Positions 32,191-42,311 of a stretch of DNA of 64,000 nt are shown here, piece after piece (position 1 is the stretch's first letter; each line of letters starts with the position of its first letter). The position numbers and the translations under genes were made by a program. The DNA comes from Chondrus crispus (lineage: Eukaryota > Rhodophyta > Florideophyceae > Gigartinales > Gigartinaceae). Location: positions 124,001 through 188,000 of the forward strand of contig NW_005179073.1 of assembly GCF_000350225.1 (NCBI RefSeq), in the 5' to 3' direction. The notes under the pieces are model-generated. The model searched no databases. It saw only the letters and a list, made by a program, of their open reading frames with translations, and had not been told where the DNA came from.

Positions 32191-32421
32191 ATGTTCATTT
32201 TAGTGCACATGACTACAGACCAACCCGTACTTAAGGGGGAACGTCTTCAAATCGTCCTCAAGACGTTTCTGGATAGCCTAAACCGTTGCGAACACGACGC
32301 AGTTTGTACCATTACATTCTGAAATTGCATTCTTGGAAGAGAAGGAAATCAATTTCGGTCATTCAAAGGCTCCGGGAGACCGCCAGACGGCCCAAAAACG
32401 CATGTGTACTAAAATGAACAT
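32191..32421. mobile_element. small foldback element (MITE-like), 231 bp
   Basis: Terminal inverted repeats of 21 bp, beginning ATGTTCATTTTAGTGCACAT at 32191 and ending with its complement at 32421, with one mismatch. No coding capacity. Possible TTAA/TTGA-like flank, not conclusive. Confidence 0.55.
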
Positions 32422-34069
32422 TGAGGAAACCCGCAAGATGACACCAGCTGCTTTACAGATTATTACATACTCCGCCTTCATTGCCGTGGGCGCCCTTCAT
32501 CCTCAACTGCACGGAGATCTGGTACTTCTTAGTCGCTTGCCGCTTGATCTCTCAGTGATACTTGTGCGACGCTGGGCAGTGCTTCTTCTAAGTCGAACTC
32601 CAGATTGGGTTCCCCAAATCGCTGCTACAATACCGTTTGTCCTATTTGGCGTATTCAGTGGGACCGCAGATAGCGGTGTTGCCGTCGCGGCCGGTACATG
32701 GCCGCCCTCTGCCCTAAATGGTTGAATATCATCATCCGCTTGGTCCGAGCCAGAAGAGGGTTCTGTAGGATAACTCCTCCCCGCCCTCAGTTGGGTGAGA
32801 GGCGGAGGTTTCGCTGAGGGAGCACACGACGCGGACACGCAGCGCGAATAGATCCGATACCGTCGAACTAGCGAAAAGAGAGAAGCTCACTGGCCGGTTA
32901 CGTGCAGTCGCCCGGTGGTGCGTAAACGAGAGCGACTGGTAACGGGTTAGAAGCCAGTGCGCGGATAAACTACCGAACGGTCTTAGATTAGGCGCGGAAG
33001 GGACAGGGGCGAGCTTGCCCCGGTTTGACTGGTGGCGACGGGTGTCAGGTCTTAACCTCTCAGAGGGACGCATTGGACTCCTGTCCCAGTACAGTACCAG
33101 CGGCGTAGTGCGTGCCGGGTACTGTACACAAATAAAAAACTAGCGCCATAATTACTACCACGGCACCGACGCTGCTACTACGCCTGTGCACTACTGTACA
33201 CGCGTGATGCTTAAAGACTACCGCACTGATGACACTTGTCCTACTGTACACGTGCGACACACCACGACCGGTCGGTACACGCGCGCGCTCCCTACACATG
33301 GGCACGCCCGCCCACGTGTACATCGTGCGTAGCCGCACGATTAATAACCTCCCCGCTCAATCGTCCGTCTTTTTACCACAGGTTCCTCTGATTCCGATTC
33401 CCTAATTGGGTTCAACGGTGCCGGTAAATTTACAAGAGGTGGCGCTGCAGACCTCACCGATCCTGTAGGCAGTTTTGCCACAACCGGAGGGGCGAAGCGT
33501 GGAACGAGTTTTTTGCGGAATGTCAAATTGTCGAGCATGTATTTCGATCTCCCGGTCGAGTCTTGGTGTATAGATGTACATCGCACGAAATGCATTTATT
33601 CGTGCTCTGGGGTGTTCTTTTTTTCTTTCCTGTTGTTTCCGCAGAGCGCAGAATGACTTGTTACACCACAGAGCTGTCTTTGTTTATGGTCTTTCACAGC
33701 GAGACGTAACTCCCCGTCATTAAAATTTATGACCGTCATCCATAAGCAACTTGGTGTGGCCAACAGGAGTAGTTTCAAGATTCTTAGCACGTTTGGGGAT
33801 TCGGTAGTTGTGTTTGGGGGATTGACTCAGAGGTTCTGTTGAAACTTTCGTTTAGTTGGTTAGTGGGCTCCGGTGGCTAAGCTGTTGTTATGTCAGCCTC
33901 TCCCCCTTTTTGTTGCTTCGAATCCGACGTTTTATTCAAATCTAGACAGTTACTACGTTAGCCTAGACTATACTAGAAATAAACTTTCTTATTAAAAATC
34001 CCACTAAATGACCTTTTCTGGCCATATTCGCACTCGTCCTCCCGTCTCACCATGGTCCTCCTCGCCTAC
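32422..34069. other. gene-poor, partly CpG-rich
   Basis: Short ORFs only (for example 32503-32838 and 33341-33595, minus) without motifs. TACTGTACA words at 33088-33250. Nothing else recognised. Confidence 0.3.
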
Positions 34070-34171
34070 AGGATCCCTTTCGGATCCTGCTGGCGCCGAC
34101 CGGGTCGTCCTCGGGGACTCTTTTCTGTATAGAGTCCCCATTTCTTTACGAAGAGGACGACCTCTTGGTCG
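34070..34171. repeat. compound hairpin
   Basis: A small hairpin AGGATCC/GGATCCT (34070-34088) is followed by a nested one: GTCGTCCTC (34104-34112) pairs with GAGGACGAC (34153-34161), and inside it GGGGACTC (34113-34120) pairs with GAGTCCCC (34132-34139). The outer stem extends through CGACC/GGTCG. Possibly a structured RNA or a palindromic regulatory site; no family recognised. Confidence 0.4.
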
Positions 34172-34564
34172 TGGTGAGTACTGTAGTGACGTGTACTGTT
34201 CTGTTGTGGTAAATCGTGTACAGCTGCACACGTTTATGCACAGCAATGTAAAACGGCAGTGCTAACGGTCGTACTCCCCCTCTTTACAATTGCAACGTGC
34301 TCTAGGACCTTTGGCAGCACGAAGGTCAATGCAATTCAATAATGCAATAACCAACACATGCAGTGTCGGTCGCCACGAGCTGTGGAGCAGTGCAACTAAG
34401 GAACGCATCCTTAGTATTAGGATGGAGAGAAAGGAGAATGTGAAAGGAGAATGTGCTCATAACTGTACACGTCACGTACAGTAGGCTCTCGTCCCGCTCA
34501 TCTCTAAAATTACAGTCTAACGTTTACTGTCCAGAGGCTGAGCGGGAACCCATGTTTACGCTAT
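34172..34564. other. intergenic
   Basis: Contains GTACAGC/ACGTGTAC words and no coding signature. Confidence 0.3.
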
Positions 34565-34889
34565 TCGACCTATTTTATTCTTGACTTCAGCTTTCTCGAC
34601 AAGAATGAAAGTGATACCCATGCCATCGTACTTGACTTTTGTAAACCACCTTAAAACCGCATGTAAAATAACTTCGAAACCAAAAACGCTAGTGTAAAAA
34701 GGCAACTTGGTACTCCATCTGCATTATATTCTTAAGCTTTCTGCGTATTCAAAGCTGCCATCCCGGTATTCCGCAAGATGTCATTGCCGAAAACAAGCAC
34801 GTTAATGAAATAGTGTTTAACGTAGCTTTTTGAAAGTGCAATTTAATTTATATGTTTTCCAAAAAAACTGCTGTCCTCATGTGAGGACA
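34565..34889. repeat. diverged direct repeat unit A, ending in a palindrome
   Basis: Shares with unit B (34989-35388) a series of blocks in the same order: CTTATTTT-type start, CTCGACAAGAA, TTGACTTTT, CTTCGAAACCAAAA, GTATTC, CCGCAAGATGT. It ends in poly-A, then the palindrome TGTCCTCATGTGAGGACA (34872-34889). Two further CCTCATATGA copies follow (34896, 34968). Confidence 0.6.
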
Positions 34890-34988
34890 TCGCCGTCCTC
34901 ATATGAGAAATGTGAGCAAACCCCAGTCCGATAGCCACTAGAGCAAACCACAGTAGACGACAAGTGACCTCATATGAGGCTACTTTTC

Positions 34989-35388
34989 AACTTATTTTTT
35001 CTCGACTTGTGCATGCTCAACAAGAAGGAAAAAGATACGGTCGCCACCGTAGTTGACTTTTACGTTGCGAAAGGATGGAGTTTGGTGATATCTGCACGTC
35101 TTTTCCAGCCATTTTAAGAACCCCTGAAAAAGAAGCCTGGTTGACCAACCTCAAAATGCTATCTGTCGATATCTTCGAAACCAAAACGCCTGTTTAAAAT
35201 ATCAACCGGGCATTCAAATTTCATTGGATTCTTGGTCTCTCTGTGTATTCACAACTGCTATTCCGATGTTTCGCAAGATGTTATTGTCGAGGGCATGTAC
35301 GTTAAAGAAATGGTGTCCAAACTGACATTTTAAGTTTCGATTAAATGTATACATTTTTGCCAAAAAAAGCTGGCCTCATGTGAGGCCA
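34989..35388. repeat. diverged direct repeat unit B, ending in a covarying palindrome
   Basis: Same block order as unit A. Ends in poly-A, then TGGCCTCATGTGAGGCCA (35371-35388). Relative to unit A the pair T-A in the stem became G-C, a compensatory change. A hairpin with arms CTGGACGACAAGTG and CACTTGCCGTCCAG follows (35392-35427). Confidence 0.6.
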
Positions 35389-35830
35389 TGCCTGGACGAC
35401 AAGTGAGGCAAACCACTTGCCGTCCAGACACTCTAGAGAGAGCTAGTACTCTCAGAGATGACAAAAGAGTCCGCCTCATACAACATGAGGATAATTGGCT
35501 TATACTTGAACTGTAGTAGGAGCTCATGTTTATGCCAACAATTCCTATAGAATAGAGCCAGGAATCTGAATGCAGTGTTCCGCAGCCACTGATTCATGAT
35601 GCGCAATTGCCTTCTGCCCGAGTTCCAACACCTTCTTCTGCAGCGCCACATGCCTTCGTGAGATTGGAGAACATTCTACGTATCCAGCTGTAGTCGGAAA
35701 TCATAGAAACAATGCATTTACTGTATCCAGTTTCGTCTTCAGTGACAATGGCTTAGGTGCAACTGGATGTTCGATGTTCGAAAGTTCAAAACGGCCGCGT
35801 AGGGGCGTTGGGTCTCATTTGAGACCGCTC
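35389..35830. repeat. cluster of related palindromes
   Basis: CTGGACG...CGTCCAG hairpin (35392-35427), CCTCATACAACATGAGG (35474-35490) and GGTCTCATTTGAGACC (35811-35826). They share the CTCAT/ATGAG core with those ending units A and B. A minus-strand ORF here is probably chance. Confidence 0.5.
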
Positions 35831-38800
35831 TTCACAGAGACAATGCATACTGGAGAAGCATAGTGTACCGTGTGTAGAGGTAGCCTGTTTGTTGCCTGGA
35901 ACTTCGTCGCGCTTTTTCTGAACCTTCAGGAACTGCAAGTCACGCGTCTTAAGGAGTTCTGCCTCTCTGCAAAGGAGAAGCTTTCTGCCTTTCTTTTCCA
36001 GTAAAAAGTCTTTCTCGCCCTTGCCGCAGTTTATCTCTCCTGAGAGGTATTAGCCATTCCATCAGACCTCAAAGCTACGAAACCTTCTCACTTGTGGCCA
36101 TCTCCGCTTTGACGCGTTCAAGTGTACCATACTTTTCTTCGTCATTCGATTCAAGAAGACTTGACCTAGCACACCTCCCGCATCTAGAGAGAGATTCTTA
36201 GCCTGCTGTTCGAACGTGAGGAAGAAGAACCTTTATGCCGTCTCTTCAAGCGCTGTGATCGACGGGAAAACATAACGGTGTACCGGGGCGGCGCGGAGGC
36301 AGAATAAATGCTCTTGCAGGAATAAAAAAAAAGCGACCCGAGCATCTCACGCGATACCGCTACAGTTGTACCCCTACAGTTTTCTCTTCATCATTCAATT
36401 CGTTTTGCGGGAGAGGATTCCTGAGAAATCACCGGATATCAGGTGAGAATGGAATTTGCTAACAGTTCCTTCCACAACATACCCGTCTCTGCAAACTAGA
36501 AAGCAGCACTCAACATTTAATCGATTACCCATGGTAATTTCTGGTCGCTTCTGACTCATTCGTAGTCTGTTCGTTTTTTGTGTATTTTGTCGTGCACAAC
36601 AAACTCGTATTCGACGTGTGCCCCCGTTCGGTGATCCGTTGTCTAGCCCACCATTTTCCTACTTCCTGTACTGAACACGTACAGCCAGTCCCCGTGGTGC
36701 CCTACTTGTATGAAACCTTCCAGCTTTGTGTGGGCAGGTACCGAGGGTACTTGGCAAGCGGGGTTGTGCCCTTGACACAAGTATATGAGAGATTTTGAGA
36801 AACGGCATTCATTTAGTTGACATGCAACAAGTGCATGTTTGTTTCAGGGAAATCCTTAGAGACGGCCTGGTATCTCTGTGAGGGAAAAAAAGGAGCACGC
36901 AGCTGTGACATGTAAAACACTCGTCAGCTGTAATTTTTTCCAGACTGTACTGTAGGTCCTAACGTCTCCAGGTCTGAGGCAGTTTGATCGAAGTCGCATG
37001 CTTTTACCTCTCGCTTTGATACCTTTTTAAAAGCTGCAACCGCTACTGGGAATCTCACCCCTCCCTTGAGACTGGGAGGCTACGGGGTCGAAATAGAAAA
37101 AGGAAAATTGGGGTCAAGACGAAGAAGAGGGGATAAAAATGTAGTACTGTAGAAATACTATATGTTTTTTAGACGAGAGAGGTGAGGGGCAGAAGCATAG
37201 CTACAGAAAACTGTTTGAAGGGAAGATGTGCATCTCATGTCAGAGTTCACTGCCCTCATACTCAGGTTCGAAGACGCCTTGTCATCGAAAGCGTCGACGA
37301 CAAGTGGGGCTGGCCCACGGCCTTCATACAGAGGTTCGGATTACATCTCCGAGTTACGAGCACGCGAATAGAAATTAGGATGCACTTGCGGACGTTGAGC
37401 TGGAATGGAGCATGTTGTCAACCAAGATTGACTGCAGCACACAGTACAGTACGCTTGGTACTGTCTACAGTAAGTTACATAGGCTGTGGCTGGGAGCTGC
37501 CGTATGCGTTCTGGTTTTCTTTCACTGGGCTGCACGAGATTACTGCAGTAGTACATAGAGTACTGTACCCTTGGGTACTATAAAGTGCGCTGTACTTCTC
37601 TTGCTGCAACAGCAATAGAAGTGATTGTGATTTTCGACACAATCAGGCTTCTCCAGCACGATCCACCACTATACTGGAACGGTTGGTCAGTGCACTAAAG
37701 CCGCACCACAGAGAGGGATTCGTAGCTGCACGAGACCATACGTGTGATTTACTGACTAGGCCCTATCTGTATTGCAGGATCCTGGAAATCCTATCCAAAT
37801 AAGTCTAATTCGATCCAAGATTAAGTATCCCCGATCCTGACGCGGACGACAGCGAGTCCCAGAGACCGGACCCCACTTCTGAGCACTGTCCACCGTCATC
37901 ATCAAGATAGGGTTGACGTTCCACCGAAATGTGGGTTGATTACAATCTTTCATAGCCGTTCTTATCTACAGTACCTGAAGATAAACGTACACTGTAGAAG
38001 ATCTCCTGTACTTCTCTTCACAGTGCATCCGCTCTTCAGTGAGACCATGCCTCGTTTTGCAGGAGATTTTGAAGGGTTCCGTATCATGCGGCCTTATCGA
38101 TCGCATATGCATATTCAAGTCCCATTCCCTTCATTTCTCTCGTACCAAACAAATTTGCATTGCACTCTTGCCATGCAAATCTTGAACTCCTGCAAGAAGA
38201 TAATGTACCGTACTGTATAAGTTCGCCAGTAACACAAAGGGAGGGGCAAGGGCAAGCCGACAGTCCAGAAGGGATCATCATTGTTAGACAATATGTTGGC
38301 ACAAAACGGCTAGAATTGTCTGCGTCATTCAGCAATCAGTACAATCAAATCAGTTAACGAGAGAGTCCTATCGGTAAACATTTATTGGTTGAAATGGGTC
38401 TGAATTGAACGAGTCTCTCGCAATGCGTGGGACGGGGGGGGGGGGGGGGGTTCTCGACACATCAATATACTCCACGTATTCTACCTCCTCGTACAAGGTG
38501 AGCGTGTGATAAAAGCAGCTATTGAGATTATGGGTATTTAAACTCGTCCTACTCACAACAAAGCCGTGCATAAATAATAGTTGAAATGGATGTCAACTTG
38601 TTTTAACCTGCAAGTTGAGATCATTAGAAAAATACGGACGTCTTTGTTTACTCACATATTAACAAATTGAGATCATCATAAAGTTAGAAAGTCCTGTTCC
38701 TAAAAACCCTTCTAGTCACAAGAAAAAGGGGCATCTTGTTCGCATTCTCAGTTTGTAGAATAGAACAACTCGTAAAAGCTCCTTTTACGGGGTTTAAAGC

Positions 38801-39916
38801 CTATTTTGCAAACCAACGCCGTGTCTACCTTCGTGGTCTGTTTTTATTACAAGTGGCATCAACGCTATCACCACCATTTCGATTTCTTCTACGTTCCACA
38901 GTCCTATCGGGAAGAAGCGATAAGATTGGGTACTGTATAATGAAGGATGTTAATCAAAAGAACAAATTACAAAACCAGAATAATGGGACATGTGGATCAG
39001 CCGAGGGCGCTCAGAAGGGATGGGTGGGAGGAGAGAAATGGACATGCCGGGTACTAGCATCTACGACGCATATGTGTGCGAGTGGAAAAGGACGGCGGCG
39101 ACGCTCGGCATATTGACTGTAGCTATTGCTGACCAACTGCGCCACTCTCTGTGCTTCCTTCATTTTCGTTCACAAGTGTTAATCAAAAAAAAAAATAAAC
39201 GTCCACGAAGCGTTCGGAAGAGGTATTGACATTATCTTGCCCACGTGTTCTCCACACGAATTTGCCTTGCTTTTCTGCATGCATTACTACTCAAAGGTGC
39301 TGATGCAGTTTTCGCGTCAGCTGTTTTTGTCAGCTGTGGAGGTGCCTTTCAAAGTACAGTCAGGACATATTAAAGACGCTGTGTGAAACTTTTATTACGC
39401 AGGCTTTCTGACGAGCACCTTTCACAGCTTGCTATTCTCGCTGTTGTTGATCAATCAACAATATTATCTGCTGTCGTCAAGAAGCTCCGCTCTTGCTTCC
39501 ATTATTTTCGTTTGTAGTAGACGCAGGCCTGGCTTGTATCAAACCAAAGGACAGAGAGCTCGCCTTGCATCCATTCTTTAAAAATTCCGGACGCAATGAT
39601 GAGGAGGTTTTGATTGTGACAATATGATCACATACAAATCTCTGGCCCTTACGAATGTACATAAGTCCATAACAGTCGGCTCAGACTTGCTGAACTGATC
39701 CTGTGTGCCCATACAACTGTGGCAGCTCTGAACTCTATGGAAGAATGAGTACAGTAGATAGTAGTAGAATCAGGTTTCATAGCAATGTGCAACATAGCAA
39801 GTGAAAGGAAACTGCGGAGGTGGCACAGAGGAAGAAATGGTGTGCGTGTACAAGACAGCGGTAAAGAGTGTGGGCTTAGAAGTCAATGGAAGATTTGAAA
39901 ACCTACTTGATAGTGT
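35831..39916. other. long gene-free stretch
   Basis: Only short, motif-free ORFs. Holds many TACTGTA/GTACAGTAC words (37443-37475, 37560-37575, 38205-38217), a run of 17 G (38434-38450), and a repeated GTCAGCTG pair (about 39316-39340). May contain unrecognised small genes or spliced exons. Confidence 0.3.
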
Positions 39917-40393
39917 TTAATGAAACAGTATGATTTGTGAATATTTTCGCGAGGAACGGCACTTCACGAATTTGTGTGCAGGAAAGACCAGCAATTTTTT
40001 ATGTTGCAATTCATACGACGATCTCTTGACCTCTTTCACACGCTTGTCTATTTTAACGTTTGTCTGGCAATCGGTGAAAATGGACCGGGCCGGCGGGAAA
40101 TCACAGAAACCTTCTGCATCCGAATAAAAAAGTACGTCTTTCGGAAAAGCGAGTGCGTTCACAGTTTCCCATGACTGAGTTACAGCACATGTGGCATAAA
40201 ACAGCAACTCTTCTGGGTTCAAGGATTGCAGATATGGTGCATGCAAGCCATAGCAATAACAATAGGACAGGCCTTTTAAATAACGGGATTTGCTTAGAAA
40301 GGGGTGGATGTGGGGTTCGTCTGCCCCGTTAGTGGATTCTGCCTTCGTATAAAACGGATACGTAGTCTCATAAACGGATAAACACCAGTGCAA
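39917..40393 (-). CDS. hypothetical ORF, 158 residues
   Basis: Uninterrupted minus-strand ORF with fairly balanced composition (KGLSYCYCYGLHAPYLQSLN, EELLFYATCAVTQSWETVN) and a Lys-rich C-terminus. No family recognised, no signal peptide. It could be an exon of a spliced gene or a chance ORF. Confidence 0.2.
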   Translation of the reverse strand: MHWCLSVYETTYPFYTKAESTNGADEPHIHPFLSKSRYLKGLSYCYCYGLHAPYLQSLNPEELLFYATCAVTQSWETVNALAFPKDVLFYSDAEGFCDFPPARSIFTDCQTNVKIDKRVKEVKRSSYELQHKKLLVFPAHKFVKCRSSRKYSQIILFH

Positions 40394-42311
40394 GTAAACA
40401 TTACATTATGCGTACAGCATGAAATGCACTTGTAAAATTGAAGTGGTGTGTGGGGCGTTGCAAGGGCACAATGGTTGCTGTGGGAGCAAAAGTTGCATTG
40501 TTCCTTCCCGAAATCTGAGGGAGACTTGCAGCGATGAACGAAGTGGCGTTGCTCGGTGCAGTGGCAACACGAAAGGTGAGCTGGAGGTGGTTGGCTGGAA
40601 AGCGGTGGATGTGTCGTCATTGGGCTACAGAAGTGGTAGATGTGTCGTCATTGGGCCACAAAATGGCGGATGTGTTATCATTGGGGCAGGATTTTTCGGA
40701 AGAGAAGAGAAATTGGTGATGCTTGGCTTACGTTTCCGGATGCGGGAACTGGCCCGGGGCCACCTGCGATTAACAACCGGGTTTGCTCTGGTCCTAAAGC
40801 GGACGGTAGGGGTCATGGGCGACATAACATGGGGCACGTTTGCGAAAGGTGTGTCTACAGTATTGGTGTCAAGCGCAGGGTGGGACTCGGGGGTAAACAG
40901 GTTTTTTCGGGACACTGCCGACAGCATCCAGCAATGGTGTGTCGGGGAGGGGTTTGCTGTACTTGTGCAGGAACAGGAAAGGTGGTGTGGTGGAAGTTTG
41001 GTGCGGGAGGTAGCTGAGTGGCTGTACACAGCGAGGCCTCAACAACGGCGAAGCGAGGGTTGCATCAAGGGTGCGGGAGACCGGCCGTTGGGCCATGTCA
41101 TGCTCCAAACATGAAGCAAAGCGTGGAGAATAGCGAGCGGTTATGTGTACAGTTGAGTAGATACTGTACAGTATGCAGTCCGTAGAGCAGGCGGAGGTAC
41201 AGTAGGGCGTGAATCTGTAAGCTTTGGAATGCCGTCCCGTGCTGTACACGTACAGGTACGGTAGAACACATGGATTGAGAATGCAGATTGGGGCATGGGG
41301 GTGAAGGTAGGCGGGGTGAGCGGGGAGGGAATTTGGGTGCAACAACACTGACACAAAGCTCTCACACGGGTAGCGCGTTAAACGGGGGCGGGTGTTGAGA
41401 GAATTTGGGTGCAGCTCCGATACTGTACCCTTGGGTACCGTATAAAGCTCTCACACCGGTAGCGCGTTAAACGGGGCGGTTGGACACGGGACGGGAGAGG
41501 AATGTATGACATAAACGCCCTTGTACAGCCGCTGCTGCTTGAGGTCGATCTGCATGCGGATGTAAAGTTTAGTGCAGTACCCTTGAAGGGGCCCTTGAAG
41601 GGTACCAAGGGTACCATCAAGGGTACCAAGGGTACCCTTCAAGGGTACGACCACCCCGCCTAGTCACATTGTGACTGGTCGCAAGTGGGCAGCGGGGGAG
41701 GGGGGGAGGGCTCGAATGCTGGAAATCGAATGCTGGAAATCAACGTGCGTGGCTGGCGCTGCGTTGCGGATGGCGTGTGTCGCGAGCGCGAGGTGACTGG
41801 CCAATCGTTCTGCGCCGCCTTATATCGGACCGAATACGTAACCCTCGCATGACATGAATTCAAATTCCCGTTCAAAAAATGTCCCGAATTTCACCACATT
41901 CGCCGCCCTGCTAACACCGCCCCCGCTAACACCGCCCCCTCTTGTCGAGCCCCCGCGCGTTGCGCATCGCATACCGCGTGCACCGCCACACCGCCACGTC
42001 GCCACCCACACCAACCCCGTGTCATCGTCGTCCGCCACCCCTCTCCTCCCGCCGAACTCTGCTGCCCCTCCCCCCCTCGTCCTCATACAACACCCCCACT
42101 GCTGTACGGTACAGCCCTATCCCGCCATGTCCCTGCATAACTTCCCCCCTTGTCAGCAGGCAAACCCCTTCTACTCCCACGCATTTCACTCCGAGTCCTT
42201 GCAAACCCCCAGGCCCAGCCCTCCTAAGACATGCTTACCCATTCCACACGCGGTTTTCCACCGCTCTGACCGTCTACCCTCTCCCCCGTCGCCTCCCAAT
42301 TCACCCCCGCC
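40394..42311. other. upstream region of the REJ-like gene, rich in short tandem repeats
   Basis: Three ~30-bp units around GATGTGTCGTCATTGGG (40605-40690). A two-copy tandem block (41331-41475) has AATTTGGGTGCA and AAGCTCTCACACSGGTAGCG in both copies. A dense array of AAGGGTACC and its complement follows (41578-41650). ORFs on both strands in 40.4-41.1 kb overlap each other and show no family. A C/T-rich stretch (41880-42310) leads to the ATG. Confidence 0.4.

Noticed and set aside
32333-32725. 130-residue plus-strand ORF
   Set aside because: Begins inside a foldback element and has no signature.
33866-33935. tRNA-like stretch (GGTGGCTAAGC ... TTCGAATCC)
   Set aside because: D-loop-like and T-loop-like words are present, but the T stem has a mismatch at its closing pair and no acceptor or anticodon stem forms. 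At best a decayed tRNA-derived SINE.
37182-37583. 133-residue plus-strand ORF
   Set aside because: Contains several TACTGTA words and shows no domain; likely chance.
38434-38450. Run of 17 G
   Set aside because: Simple homopolymer; length may be a sequencing or assembly effect.
40640-41017. ORF with DnaJ-like CxxCxGxG word (CCTCAGTG)
   Set aside because: Only one such word, the frame overlaps equally long ORFs on both strands, and a short tandem repeat runs through its start.
40419-41114. 231-residue plus-strand ORF
   Set aside because: No family, built partly over a minisatellite, and competing frames are open on the other strand.
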